From: Megascapheus bottae
Lineage: Eukaryota; Chordata; Mammalia; Rodentia; Geomyidae
Direction of reading: 5' to 3'
Assembly: GCA_024803745.1 (NCBI GenBank)
Contig: JANJXV010000153.1
Location: forward strand, 1,984,001 to 2,048,000
Length of the DNA stretch: 64,000 bases
The notes beneath the pieces are model-generated. The model saw only the letters and a program-made list of their open reading frames with translations, ran no database searches and had not been told where the DNA came from. This document shows positions 46,135 through 57,830 of this stretch, one piece after another. Numbering within the stretch: position 1 is the first letter of the stretch; the number at the start of each line of letters is the position of its first letter. The position numbers and the translations under genes were made by a program.

Positions 46135-46327
46135 GTTTGGCTAGTCCTGCGGCTTGAACTGAGGGACCAGGAACTGTCCTTGGCCACATTTGTTCAAGGG
46201 TGGCACTCTTACACCTGAGCAACAGTGCCCCATCTGCTTTTTCTGTGTATGCAGTGTCGAGGAATTGAATCAAGGTCTTCTTGTATACTAGGCGAGCACT
46301 CTACAACTAGGCAACATTAAAAGCCAA
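46135..46327 (-). mobile_element. IDL-Geo-type SINE
   Basis: Has ggctagtcctgcggcttgaa, gcagtgtcgaggaattgaat and aggcgagcactctacaact. Confidence 0.8.
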
Positions 46328-46740
46328 AGTAGATTTTTGATGCTATTGTGGAGTTTTAATTTTCTTAAATATTTGTACAAAGCACAATGGATATATAAAC
46401 AGACTTGAACTCACAGAACAGAGTCCCACATAATATTACAGTTACTCTGGCACTTCTCCCGATTGACAAAACACATTTCCAGGCATCTGCTCTGTCCTTC
46501 AGCTTTGGTAGCTGACTTGTCTTTCCATGGAGGGCTGGCCTGGAATCCTGGTGATTCCATGCATTTCATAGTTCCCTGTATATCCAGTAAGGTTGTCTTC
46601 TATGGGACCAGACCTGTCTGGTTTTTGGCCCACCCAGGACCTATGTGTTTGAGGTCTCACATTATAAGTGGAAAATAAAACACAGTATAATAAGCACTGA
46701 AGAACTGCACACCATAATATTAACAATGAGAGTTTAATAG
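46328..46740. other. Unassigned DNA downstream of the RalGDS-like pseudogene
   Basis: No repeat or gene is recognised. It may contain more of the pseudogene, but no protein match is visible. Confidence 0.5.
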
Positions 46741-47470
46741 TTAGCAAAGTAAATACAATGAATACTTGACAAGAATCATGAGAGCAAGATAAAGAGACGT
46801 CTTTTTAGGAAGGGGACAGGGAAGCTCTAAATCCAGACTGGCCTCCAAGTTGCCTTCAGACAGTAATTCTACTTCCGAGTCCTCAGAAGGGTCTCCTTCC
46901 TCATGAGAAACAGAATGTCCTTCCTGAGTTAAGAGGGGGATGGATTCTGGTTTGTCGAATGGAGATTGAGTCTCTTTTAGTGAGATGGATGGGTCTGGAT
47001 ATTCTGTGAGGATGGATTCATTTTCCTCCAATGAATCCAGTATTGAGAGTACACTTGCTGTTTCCCATGGGGACATTTTCCATGAGCCCAGCGTGTGCCC
47101 CTTCAGCTTGCACAATAAGTGGAGTGTTACTCTGACTCAGATGGACTGACTCTGGGTGGAGTGTGAAAGGAAACGGAAGGAAATCTGGCTGCTCTTTTTC
47201 TTCCTCCATAGTATCTGCAGGTTCAACTGTGTCACACATGGGGTTCAGAGCAAAAGATATATCCATAGGACTCTAAACCTGTTTGGTAATTTCTACAGAA
47301 GGCCCATGCTTTCTGGAGTGCAGTGATGATTCTCAGTCTCCATCTGTCACCAGCTCCATTGGTGGGTTTTTCATCCGGAGTTCAGGATGAGCTCTTCCAC
47401 GGTGACCCAAACCTAAGAATGGAAATAGGTACAGAGTGGACAGAGTGGACTCTGCAAGTTGAAGTGTCAC
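46741..47470 (-). pseudogene. Linker-like region of the RalGDS-like pseudogene
   Basis: Two overlapping open stretches in different frames read as one acidic, Ser/Pro-rich region: EEEKEQPDFLPFPFTLHP, then SLEENESILTEYPDPSISL and EASLDLELPCPLPKK. Such low-complexity acidic stretches lie between the REM and catalytic domains in RalGDS relatives. The frame switch near 47050-47110 is a lesion. Function from sequence alone is unclear. Confidence 0.45.
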
Positions 47471-47731
47471 TCAACTTCCATGAGGATCTAATGGAGGAAC
47501 CTGTAGAACTGGAGTTTGGACTGAACACTGAGGAGGTGTAGGGTCTTTCTAATGAGTGCTTATTCCAGAGTCCTTTCAGAGGACAGACATTACCTGGCTG
47601 ACACCAGCCATAAAGGGCATTTTGCCAAGCTCTGTAGAAGTAAGGGCCAACCAATATCTAGACCACATGGGCTTCCTACTCACAGGTTCTGAGGCACCCA
47701 CACCAGGACTTCTACTTTTTCTTGGTCTTAC

Positions 47732-47905
47732 TGGTCGCATATTCCTCCAGCTGGTCAAAAAGTTTATGTTTAGAAGAGCAGGTCCAAAGCCGACATGTGG
47801 AGCCTCATATAGAGCTTGAGTTGTGTCAGGGTGTGGCAGTTCTTGAACTCGTAGAAATCACTCGGGTAGAAGTCCATTCACATCGTATAGATGGAACACA
47901 TGATG
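47732..47905 (-). pseudogene. REM-domain exon, second half
   Basis: The 174-base block is bounded by an acceptor (gtgcccacag) and a donor (gtaaga). It reads IMCSIYTM, a TGA, then MDFYPSDFYEF and LYMRLHMSALDLLF. RalGDS relatives have a Trp-Leu-Asp-x-Tyr-Pro-x-Asp-Phe motif, then a Tyr-x-x-Leu-x-Met-Pro-Gly-Ser stretch, at this place. A TAA and a frame break follow, and QLEEYATS continues in another frame. Confidence 0.6.
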
Positions 47906-48200
47906 CTGTGGGCACATTCGGTACAAGGAAAGTGAGAGCCTTCTCTCTCCATCCTGAGCCTTTTACCAAAGCCCCTTTCTTGCAGGATTCCAATGCTGTG
48001 GCTGTCCTTCAGAGATGTGCACTTATGTGCTGGGAGGGGGGGTAAGAGACACTCGAGAACAGGATGACTTTTACACCCCACTTCCAGAAGCTTCTGAGAG
48101 AGGCCTCTATGCATCTGTCCAAAGTAAACGCACCTTAAATTAACTAAGTAAATGCTCTAAATAAATCAATAAGTGAATGCTCTAAATAAAGAACTAAATG

Positions 48201-48420
48201 CTCATTCCTCTAATCTTAGCCACCCAGCAGGGTGAGCTCTGAAGATCACAGTGGAAAGCCAGTCTAGTCAGTAAAAGTCTAAAGGCACTTGTCTTCAATT
48301 AGGCAGCAAAAAGCCGGAACTTGACCTATGACTCAAATGGTACAGTGCTAATTTTTGAACACCAAAGGGATTGCATTTAGACCTGGGTTCAGGTTCAAGT
48401 GGCAGCACTGGACCACACAC
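48201..48420 (+). mobile_element. SINE, B1/7SL-headed type, in a pseudogene intron
   Basis: Head ctaatcttagccacccagca, then tcttcaattaggcagcaaaa and a diverged Geo-like half. Confidence 0.6.
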
Positions 48421-48857
48421 CAAAATGTAAATGCTTTCAGGTTCTAACAGGCAAAGCTATCACAATCCCTCCCTGATGGCTCAAAAGTGATTCAGCCCCC
48501 AGCTTTTCCTCTGACTCCAGTATTTCACAGGCCTCCGCCATTAGTACTGACACCTCATTTCTTACTGGGAAATGGGATTGCCTAGGATGTCACCTAGGTG
48601 AGGGCTGCAGTTGGGAGCCACTTACTCATGCCTGAAATCCAACTTCTCAGTAAGCACACTGTTGAGACTCCAGTAGCTTGTGAGGGAAATGAAATGGCAT
48701 GGTGTCCCAGTCATAATGAAGTAGTTTGTGCACTTGTATCATGCTTAGCTCCCCTGTGAACACCCCAGTGAACCAAACAGGCTCAGAGAGGAGCCAAGTA
48801 TTCCAAGGCTTGGCCAGGAGTGGTGAGCAAACATGGGTTTGGAGGGGGAACACTCAC

Positions 48858-49175
48858 TGTTTCAAGAGAATTTCCAGCAACTACTACATTGTCCTCCACT
48901 ATTTGAAATTGTGCAGGAAGTTTCCCACATAAAAGAGATCACCTTTCTGGTAGGCAGGGATCAGCTTTGTCAGCAGCATCTCCAACAGGCCTTCCTCCAG
49001 GATCCATAGGTTACAAGGCTCATTCAGAGTATGAGCTGACTTACCATCACACTGTATTGGCAAAACAGTGGATATTTCAAACGTAGGAATGGGACCACAC
49101 TTCACACTGAGGAATTGGTATAGAGTAGATTGGAAATGACACACTCTAATCTCAGTATAGTCACTTGAAAGCACA
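48858..49175 (-). pseudogene. REM-domain exon, first half
   Basis: The frame 49174-48899 contains LWILEEGLLEMLLTKLIPAY, then YVGNFLHNF. This is the Ile-Lys-Ala-Gly-Thr-Leu-like start of a REM domain and its Phe-Leu-x-Thr-Tyr-Arg-like helix. After a TAG the same frame gives LLEILLK before a donor at 48857 (aca|gtgagt). The in-frame stops show decay. Confidence 0.6.
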
Positions 49176-49235
49176 CAAGAAGGTTGTAGTTTGTGGGCAG
49201 GATGATGGGTTCAAATAGGTTTCCTCTCAATATAC

Positions 49236-49520
49236 CTCATCTGAGTTTCCCTGGAGTTTCCTGGCTTTCTTCCTAGAGAAATGCCTGATATACTGGAATT
49301 TTGTCTTGGCCCTGATCCAGCATCTACTTCTTCAAGTGAGACATCCATATCTCTCATGCCTGAGATCCGAGCCTCCTGACCTTTGGCAACAGCACAGCAA
49401 CATCTTTCTTCCTCCTGAGCCACAGGCCAAGGGAGCTGACTTGAGCTGGTTGTCACATACAGTGGCTTGGTTACCAGGGTTCCATATTCTGTTCCATTGT
49501 GAGGGAGGTAGGGTCACATT
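49236..49520 (-). pseudogene. Exon-1 block of the RalGDS-like pseudogene
   Basis: This is the homolog of the exon-like block in every array spacer (for example 5087-5367) in opposite orientation, with a donor CAGATGAG|GTATAT below 49236. One frame has KMLLCCCQRSG and another has QNSSISGISLGRKPG. The flanking intron continues without an L1, so this copy shows the empty insertion site (ctacaaccttcttgtgtg near 49180). Confidence 0.55.
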
Positions 49521-49794
49521 TCAAGGCCCAATGACCAAAGCTCCTTGCTCACAGAAGAGCTCCCCAAAGACATACTGGAGGCTGAATCTCCCTTCCCACC
49601 TCACATATGGATGTGAGCACACCTTTTTGTTCAAATCCCAAGTCATTAACTAGGCGTAAGTGCTAGCCTGGTCTCAGGCTCAAGGAGCCTTTCTTAGGTA
49701 AGATCCAAACTTAACTGTCACTATTCCCCTTAGACTTCACAAGACATTTTGCTTCACAGTGCCTTCTCAGCTTGCATTTTGCCTCTTGCACATT

Positions 49795-49990
49795 TTTTTT
49801 TGCTAGTCCTGGGACTTGACCTCAGAGCCTGACCATTGTTCTTAGGCTTTCTTTAGGCTATAGCTGTCCCACCAAGCCACAGCACCACTTCCAGAGTTTT
49901 CTATGTATATGGTACTGCAGAATCAAACCGGACTCTTTTTGTGTGGTAGCCAAGCACTCTACAAATAGATGAAAGACCCAGGCCATCTTG
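49795..49990 (-). mobile_element. IDL-Geo-type SINE (shared with array spacers)
   Basis: Reads tgctagtcctgggacttgac and gtggtagccaagcactctac. It is the counterpart of the plus-strand SINE at 4599-4797. Confidence 0.85.
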
Positions 49991-50217
49991 CACATATTTT
50001 TCACTTCAATCTACTAGGACGTTGTTAGGTTTCTCTATCCTAATCTATTTTTCTTCCTGATGAATATCTGTGCTGTCATCTGTAAAAATGCAAGTGGGAA
50101 AATCACAGAAGCATTGGTGACATAAAAAAAGTCTTACAGACATAGATAAGTGTTCATTCTTTGTAGGAGAAAGGATATTTTGATATGATGATGATGACTA
50201 TTTATAAATACTTAATC

Positions 50218-50421
50218 GGGGTTTAGACTTTGGCCCAGTGGTAGAGTGCTTGCCTAGCATCCATGAAGATCTAGGTTTGAGTCCTTAATATCACACAGAT
50301 ATAAAAATCCATATGGCAATGTGGCTCAAGTGGCAGAGGGCTAGACTTGGGAAAAGCCAAGAGCAGTGCTCAGGCCCTGAGTTCAAGCGCCAGAAAAAAC
50401 AAAAGAAAAGAAAAGAAAAGA
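50218..50421 (+). mobile_element. IDL-Geo-type SINE (shared with array spacers)
   Basis: Reads ggcccagtggtagagtgctt and aatgtggctcaagtggcaga, ending in an aaaag-rich tail. It is the counterpart of 4185-4370. Confidence 0.85.
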
Positions 50422-50527
50422 AATGTGCTTTTTACAAGTTATTCACTCACAGCATTTGCCTCTGAATTCTTTGCTTCTGCATCTTGTGACTTATCCCTTT
50501 CCCTCAATGTAGACAAGAAAAACAGAT

Positions 50528-51474
50528 TTTATTACTTGCTATCCTGTTGTCCAATCTTTGGATATTAATTCAAAATACAATATTGCCTGAGATATTGTGT
50601 GTGTGCATGTGTGTGTGTATCTGCCAATGTGTGCATGCACACATGTGTACAGGGTTTAGGGCTTACTCATAGGGCCTGTGTGATAACCCTCAGCATCTTT
50701 TCCTCAAAGGTATTGGTCTTTCACTTGTAGCTTATTATAGCTAATTGGAGTTGAGAGATTCCCTCAATTTCTTGCCCTGTGCATTGGAACCCAGTGCTGG
50801 GTTCTCATATTGTTAATTGTAGCTATAGAGAAGCCTGAGGTCTGGGGATCCTCGTTAGAATCCAGCCCCTGAAAGAAAGTCACTGATAGAAATCTTTATC
50901 TTCAGTTAAGCACGAATAAATAAGGCAAAAGTGGAACTGTGGCTCAGTTCCTCTTGTAGCAGCCATGAGAAAATTAGTAATTGGCAGCACCTGGTCCCTG
51001 AGAGAAATCCTTAGCACTGGTTCAAAAAAAGAAAGAAAATAATGAAAAAAATTAAAACTTGCTGAGGAATCCATAAGGATAAACGTGCCTGTGAATAATC
51101 TTGTCATTTCCGATTCCCTCAAGAGCTTAGGTCTCTCTGTATTTTATCAAGTTTTTTTAAAGATATTTACATATTTTCTATCTTTCTTAAACAGAGATAG
51201 CCATCCACAAAACACAAACACAAACTCTCACACAGTATACCACCCACCCATAAGTGTCTGGCTATGTATATATGTATAGTCATATGTATTGATCTGTCTC
51301 TCTATACTAATATATAAATGCATAAACATATATATTTAGACAAACAGGAAACATACATAGATAGGTCTCACGCGTTTCCAGATTTTGTGCAAGTCTTCTG
51401 AGTGCAACTTATCATTGTATTGTTTGTCAAGATAGAGTCCCTCTAACTTTTGGCCAGCTTCTTGTCCTTTGATA
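50528..51474. other. Unassigned DNA with SINE scraps
   Basis: A TG-rich stretch lies at 50597-50650 and a Geo-like fragment on the plus strand at about 50928-51025 (aagtggaactgtggctcag). No gene is seen. Confidence 0.5.
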
Positions 51475-51476
51475 CT

Positions 51477-51670
51477 TTTTTCTGGCAGTCCTGGGTTTTG
51501 AACGCTAGGCCTGGATGCTGTCACTGAGCTTGAGCTTCTTGCATTCAGTAGTTTATTGCAGATAAGAGTCTCATGGAGTTTCTGTCCTGGGCTGGCTTTG
51601 AATTGTGATCCTCAGATCTCAAACTCCTGAGTAGCTAGGATGACAGTCTTGAGCTACCAGTACCTGGTTC
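51477..51670 (-). mobile_element. SINE, B1/7SL-headed type
   Basis: Contains gcagtcctgggttttgaacg, gcagataagagtctcatgga and ctcctgagtagctaggatga. Confidence 0.8.
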
Positions 51671-53459
51671 CTTTGCCTCTTTTACCCTTTTTTTTGGCCC
51701 CACCACAGCCATGGTATCTACCTTCCTATGTTCTCTCCACCTGCCCCCAGACAGGGGTCTGACAGATGCTTTCCACCCACTTATTCATGTCCTCCTCTGT
51801 ATTGGCTGACAGCTAAGACATGCACTCACTTGTCTGGATGCCAAACACAAAGCCATGTGATTGTTTCTCAGTCTGGAACATCCTATCAGATTTATAGCAC
51901 CACAGAGGGTCAGGTTGATGCTCCTCCAGGGCTTCTTATATTGTTCTCATATTAATCCACAACACGTTTGTCATCACTTGTCCAGCTAATTCATGGACTA
52001 AAGCAGCATTCCCTACAAACTTAGATCCCAATACCATGAGGACACTCAAGGGTGCATTAGGAGTGTGACCTGCAGGTGGATGTGAGCCTGTCTAAGTTGG
52101 AGGGGATTTCTCCACCACAGGAAATGGAATACAAATTTAGAATCTGCTTTCATGAGGTGACAATCTCTGGCAGATGTTCTTATCAAATGTGGCACTGCCT
52201 ACTTCCAGCTTAAAACATGGGTTGATGACCCAGCATAACAGTGAATGTATTCACCCCTGCCCAACACATATGCTGGGACCCTGAACTTTCAGGTAGCATT
52301 TGGCTTTGAAGGTCATGAGATCTTAGTCTACAAATGATGAGCCCCCTCCCGTGAGGCATAGCAAACGGAGCCAAGTGCAACCCAGTTAAGCACCAGATCA
52401 AGCTTCCCTTCTTCAGTAGGGTATGGTTTGAAAACTGTGCATAGCTTCTGTTTGAAGCCAGTCCAGAAAGGAAAGTCCATGAAACTCTCATTTCCAGTTA
52501 ACTGCCAAGAAAAAGCCAAAGATAGAGATGAAGCTCAAGAGAGCTAGAGAGCCATCTGAAAAGAATGGTTACACCCTGCAACATCCTCATTACCTGATCT
52601 TGAAAACATCTCTGCGTGCATCCCAGCATGCAGCCAGCATCTGGGGGTGACAATGACCCCTGCGCCCATTGGCAATCTGCACTGTCTCTGACATCTGTAA
52701 TGTGAACCTCATTCTGTTGGGTTTGTGAAGCGGTGTCAACCCTGCAGAAGGACCCAACTGTGCCCTAACTCCCACTGTCCCCTGGGGCCCCTAGCATTCC
52801 CCCATCTGCACCCCTCCTGTGGCTTCTGATCCTAGGGAGCCCTCCTGCCCTGTCCAACACTCACATGAAGTGCATATTTCTTCTCCTTGGCAACTTCTCC
52901 ACAGAGAGTACATGACATGCCCACTCTCCAGGCACGGGGAGATCCTGCCCAAGTAGCAAATCAGTGATAAGGACATAAAGTGATGAATAGAATTTTAGAT
53001 CCTGATGGTAGACAGTCTGCAAAATCCAAGGGAGAATGGAATTGGAGGGGACCAGGGATCAGGATGTGGGCATGGAGCTTCCCTGCCAAGGGGGTAGGGG
53101 AAGTCACAGGCTGGAGGATGCACAGGATGATCCATGGGCCCTGTGCAGCTACTGGGTCACCCCCTTCTTCATCTCAGCCTTTGGCTTTGAGCTCTGTGAT
53201 CGTCAAGATATGCACAGTCTGTACTCTGGCTGGCAGAAGAAAGGACCCTGGGAAGACAATTGTAGACCCTTTGTGAGTGTAGGAAGGGGTAGGCTGAACA
53301 CCCAGTCCAAGAGGAGCTAAAACTGGAGTCGAGGGGTGTGCAAGGAGTGGGTGTGAGGGTTGTGGGCAGTCACAGTCACGGCAGAGGTGGCTCTGTCTGT
53401 GGGGTGAGTGCCTCCCTGCAGGCACAGCACTGGACATATCAGAGATCCACATGAAAAGG
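51671..53459. other. Unassigned, repeat-poor DNA
   Basis: This is the least repeat-rich part of the window and is somewhat richer in G+C. Short open stretches occur on the minus strand (52519-52331, with FKPYPTEEGKLDLVLNWV) and on the plus strand (53036-53320), but none matches a family I recognise, and no consistent splice pattern was worked out. Confidence 0.45.
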
Positions 53460-53572
53460 AAAATCTGGAAATGGCACTATGGTTCAAATGGTAGAGCATC
53501 AACCTTGACAAAAGAGCTCAGGGACAGTACCCAGGACCTGAGTTCAAGCCTCATGACTGTAAAAGAAAAAGA
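53460..53572 (+). mobile_element. SINE fragment, Geo-like half
   Basis: Reads aaatggcactatggttcaaa, gagctcagggacagtaccc and a tail gtaaaagaaaaag. Confidence 0.7.
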
Positions 53573-54813
53573 ACCAGGACTATGAGAGGGAACCTGGTAC
53601 TCTCTTGGTCTAATCAGACACAAGAAGAGGCCGGGATAGGCTGTGGAAAAACACAGAGAACATCTTCCCCCAGCTCATCCTGTCCTGCATGCAGGGACAG
53701 CCATGTAACTAGGGCTACGGTGAGATCATCTTCACCCCTGTGCTGCCATCTGAATTGTAGGGCTCTGTCCTGCATGGGGTGTCCTGATGGCTGAGCAGGT
53801 GCCCTAACCCTAGATGGAGAGCAGCACTGACTGTGGTATCTAAGGAGAGATCTGTTCCATAGCTATCAGGCCACCCAGCATGGGAGCCATAACCACCCCT
53901 CACCCAGGTAGAGGCCAATGGTTCTCCAGGTGCTACTAACATTGCCCCACCCCTAGCTCTGGGTACACGTGACATTCCCTCCACAAGGAGCAGGACTAAG
54001 TGAAGGATCAGGAAGCTGCCTATGGGCTTCAGATGATGCCCAGGCTGGCACTACAGATGGCCTCACTCTGTCACCACCTTCCCCTGCCTCCATCATTCCT
54101 CCATCATGCCTCTCTACCTCCCACCCATTAACCTTGGAAACCAATGAACTGGGCTCTCAACATTCCTCTCATCTCTTCACCCACCTTGCCATGCGTCCAT
54201 CCCTCTGTCACTTCCACCCCACACACATCCCACCACCAGCCACCCTCTAGCTTATGAGGATCCCAGAGGAAGCTCTTGGTGAAGGGCTTGTGACCACAAA
54301 ACTGTTACTATCACCCGCTCCGGCCTGATGCACCACAGAATAAGAACAGCCAAGCAGGCACACACTGCAGCAGAGTTGCTCTGCTGCCACTCTGATTTCT
54401 TCATGGCCAGGACCTGGGTCTCCTCAGCCTCTCAGCTCAGTAACAAGAACATTGTGCTTTCACAGAGCCATGGCTTCCAGTCTCCATGGACACAATGACA
54501 TCAAGGTGATGCCAACTTCCCCATCTCTATATACTTCTAACTATGGGATGGGAGCTGAGGTTCTCTTCTGTCACTCCATCCGCTAAGAGGCTCATGCAGA
54601 TTTCTATCCTTTGCTCATCATGGTGACTCTTTGGTTAACAAGTCACTGCTGGGCTTCCAGTTCACCACATATAGAACCCATACTCCAACACTTTTCTTAG
54701 AAGGACTGATGACTTTTAAATATTCTCTAGTTTTAAATTTCTACTTCCTTCTCTTTTTCTTTTATATATTTCCCTTCCTCACATACTTCTCTTTTTTTAC
54801 CTTCCTTCTTTCA
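53573..54813. other. Unassigned DNA
   Basis: No repeat, gene or RNA is recognised. Confidence 0.5.
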
Positions 54814-55093
54814 TTCCTGGCCTTGAACTCAAAACCTGGACCTTTTTCTTAGCTGTTCTTTGCTCAAGGTAGCACTCTAGCTCTTGAGCCACAGCTCTAC
54901 TTCAATCTTTGTTCTTGCTCTAAACTGGGAGTATGAGTCTCATGCATTTTTCCCTTTGCTGGGTTGGTTTTAAACCACAATACTAAGATCAGGATCCTGA
55001 ATATGCCTCGGATTACAGGTATTATCTAATAAAATAAATTCCTGATTTCTTTTTTAGACATAACTAGTTCTTTCAGGTGAGCCACCAGCCACT
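54814..55093 (-). mobile_element. SINE, B1/7SL-headed type, interrupted
   Basis: Contains ttgaactcaaaacctggacc and gcactctagctcttgagcc. The head end (gtgagccaccagcc) is separated from the body by about 50 foreign bases. Confidence 0.65.
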
Positions 55094-55970
55094 CATGCAA
55101 GAGCATTGCAAGATCCCAGCATTAATCTTGTCTCCAGTCTTATTCCATCCATTTCACAATGGTCATCTAAAGCACCCTGCTGCATGCCTGAAGTCGCAAG
55201 GAACGTTCTCAACGCCATGAGAAGCCCCCTTAAGGTCTGCCTCAGACATGCCCAGCCCCCATCCCACTTCCACATGAGCATTTGTTTAGGAGAAATTTCC
55301 TGAGTACATCGTCATCTTTTCCTCACCATTCAAATTTCATCTTTGGAGTCATTTCTCCCAGACAAAGAGGAACATGATCCATGGTTTGATAGCAGCTCCA
55401 GCTTCATAGTCCCAGCCACCAACACCCCCCCCCATTACCCTGCCAGACACCTGAATTCAAGGACAATGTTTTCACTACCCCTGACTCTTATCAAATGTTT
55501 TAACTTATACAGTGCATTAAAATAATTTTACTAAATGGAATAAACACATGGCATCAAGCTTCAGAATCTTTGCACCTGAACTTTTAGTGAATCACAGACA
55601 CACCAGCATTTCTGTAGCCAACAGAAATCTTAGCTTTGAGATTTCAGCATTCCTGGTATCCAAGTTTGGATGTGCTAACACTGCCCTTAATGGGGCACTT
55701 CAATCACACAATCCCACAACAATCAATGTCATTTGACATTCACTGGTAGGTGGTGCTAGGAAAAAGACTGATGTGCCAACTCCATGCTGGCTTGACCTAT
55801 GCCATCTTCAAACCTGGAGCAAGTGGGGCTCCTCTCTCCATGACACCTTTTGTCTACTACCCCAGGAGGACCTTTACCTTGAGACAAAATTATGAAGACT
55901 ATCTCTACCAGCAAAGATTCCAGTGAGATGTGCCTACATGGATAAAGCTAAAATCTCACTAAAGTGAGGT
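55094..55970. other. Unassigned DNA
   Basis: Nothing recognised. Confidence 0.5.
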
Positions 55971-55974
55971 TGTT

Positions 55975-56185
55975 GGCAGTGCTGGAGCCTGAACTCAGGG
56001 CCTGGGCACTAAGCATTTGTACTCAAGACCAGCCCTTTACCACTTGAGCCCAAATTCCATTCCCAGCTGTTTTTATTTTTGGTAGTAAGAATCTATCAGA
56101 CTTTCCTGTTCTAGGTGACTTGGAACTTCCATACTCAGATCTCAGCCTCCTGACCAGCCTGGATTAAAAGTGTGGATCAGCCATG
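55975..56185 (-). mobile_element. SINE, B1/7SL-headed type, diverged
   Basis: Contains gcctgaactcagggcctggg and gatctcagcctcctgaccag. Confidence 0.7.
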
Positions 56186-56580
56186 CGCCACACCTGAGGA
56201 GTTCTGCCAGCATATTTTTTCCCAAAAATTGGAAGAGGAAGATGAGGGAGGGTTGGGCTCATCCTGCCCTGCATATGAAGGAGAGCATCCGCGAGTGAAC
56301 TTCATTCCCTGTTGTAGGCTGCTGGAGGAAAAGGAAGCAAATAGGCACAGGCTGGCAGCAGATGCCACAGAACAACTTGTGACCAAGACTCCCAGAGCAG
56401 ACCTCAGAATCGATGACAGAGTTGGATCTACCCAGTAACAGAGGCAGTGGTGACACCTGAAACTGCGCGTTTGAGCCTTTGCTGCTAGTAAACAGGGCCA
56501 CCTATGTCTCAATGAGAAAGGTGAGATTTTGGTGGAGAAGGTGAGATTAAACATTATGTATCATGCCAGAAGACAGACTA
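56186..56580 (+). other. Unrecognised open stretch
   Basis: An 88-residue plus-strand frame (56172-56438) is open, with CQHIFSQKLEEEDEGG and RLLEEKEANRHRLAADA, and has charged, helix-like content. Its start lies inside the SINE at 55975-56185. I do not recognise it. It could be a decayed exon or chance. Confidence 0.3.
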
Positions 56581-57475
56581 TAAGGGGTCTTTTATTATTC
56601 CAAGTGAAATTTTGGATTTCCTCTTCTGTTTCTTTAAAGAATGACATTGGGATATTGATGAATATTGCACTGAATTTGTAGATAGTCCTTATCAAGATTG
56701 CCATTTTTACAATATTACTTCTTCCAAACCAGGAGCATAGGTTTTTGCATTTCCTCAGTTCTGCGTTAATTTCCTTCTCCAGGGTTTATAGTTCCATCAA
56801 AAAGGTGCTTTACATTCTAAGTTAATTCCTAGGTATTTTATTTTCTTTGATAGCAAAATGAGTTGCTATCCTGATTCTTGCCTCATTCCTCTCATTTGTT
56901 GGCATATAGGAAGGCAGTTGACATTGAGGGTTAATTTTATAGCCTGCTACCTTACGAAAGTTTTATATCAGCTCAAGCAGCTTCGGAGTAGAGTCTATAG
57001 GGTTCTTTAAATACAGAATCATGTCATCTGTAAGGAGAGAAAGTTTCAGTTTCTCTTTCCCTTTTCCTCCTCACTCCAGTTAGAATGGCCAAGATCCAGA
57101 AATCTAATAACGTATGCTGGAGGGGATGTGGCCAGGAGGGATCACTACTACACTGCTGGTGGGATTGCAAACTCGTTCAACCACTATGGAAAGCACTATG
57201 GCAGTATCCCAAAAAGACTAAACATAGAGCTCCCCTGTGATCCAGCAATTTCACTACTTGCCAATCGTCCAGATAGGACACACTAAATTCACTAGAACAA
57301 TAACATTTATCACAGCACTATTTACTATAAGAAAGGTATGGAACCAACCCAGATGCCCGTCAGTTGATGAGTAGATCAAATATGGTATTTTTACACAATG
57401 GAATTCTGTGCTTCTGTCAGAAAGAATGACATAGACGAATTTGTAAGGAAATAGAAAGACTGTAAAGTTTAGAAA
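56581..57475. mobile_element. L1 fragment with inverted 5' half
   Basis: The part 56581-57066 is L1 RT sequence on the minus strand (from the RPRIAK-coding side to the FADD region). At about 57067 it flips to plus-strand L1 coding for PVRMAKIQKSN and the C-terminal Cys/His segment, up to KNDIDEFVRK. This head-to-head build is the known product of twin priming during L1 insertion. L1 sequence of about 0.8 kb between the two parts is missing, and the 3' UTR is absent. Confidence 0.8.
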
Positions 57476-57535
57476 TTAGTTTCTGTCTCCTTCTCTCTCT
57501 CCTTCTTTATCTCTGTAAAATTTAGAAGTTCCTGT

Positions 57536-57580
57536 TTCTCTCTCTTTTCTCTCTTTCTCTCTCTCTTTCTGTCTCTCTCT

Positions 57581-57652
<72 letters not shown>
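57536..57652. repeat. TC microsatellite
   Basis: Almost pure TC run over its second half, with TTTC interruptions in the first half. Confidence 0.92.
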
Positions 57653-57654
<2 letters not shown>

Positions 57655-57655
<1 letters not shown>

Positions 57656-57830
57656 CAATCCTTAGGCTTGAACTCAGGGCCTGAGCTACTTTTGCTCAAG
57701 GTTAGCACTCTACCATTTGAACAACAGTGCTGCTTCTGGCTTGCTCTTTTCACGTAGTATTGAGGAATCTAACCCAGGCCTTCATCCTTGATAGGTTAGC
57801 ACTCTACCACTAAGCCACACAGTCAGCTTT
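57655..57830 (-). mobile_element. IDL-Geo-type SINE
   Basis: Reads ccttaggcttgaactcaggg, gtattgaggaatctaaccca and gcactctaccactaagccac. Confidence 0.8.

Larger units (their letters stand above)
46741..49520 (-). pseudogene. RalGDS-like exchange-factor pseudogene
   Basis: RalGDS-family proteins activate Ral GTPases with a REM domain (Ras exchanger motif), a variable linker and a catalytic CDC25 domain. Here four pieces occur in the right order on the minus strand: an exon-1 block (49520-49236), the first half of a REM domain (49175-48858), the second half (47905-47732) and a Glu/Pro-rich, linker-like stretch (47540-46741). Splice donors are visible after the first three. Stop codons and frame breaks inside the REM pieces show that it is dead. 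No catalytic domain was found. That the introns remain shows it is a duplicated, not retroposed, copy. The family call rests on pattern memory of REM sequences; a related RGL-type gene is equally possible. Confidence 0.62.
49180..50527 (-). repeat. Inverted, L1-free copy of the array spacer
   Basis: Read in reverse, the order is upstream DNA (gtagacaagaaaaacagat at its far end), SINE, GAT/CAT run, SINE, exon-1 block and intron start. This matches each array spacer from end to end with moderate divergence. It is the closest thing in the window to the array's ancestral segment. Confidence 0.85.

Noticed and set aside
57469..57753. Open stretch of alternating Arg and Glu
   Set aside because: It is a translation of the TC run in reverse.
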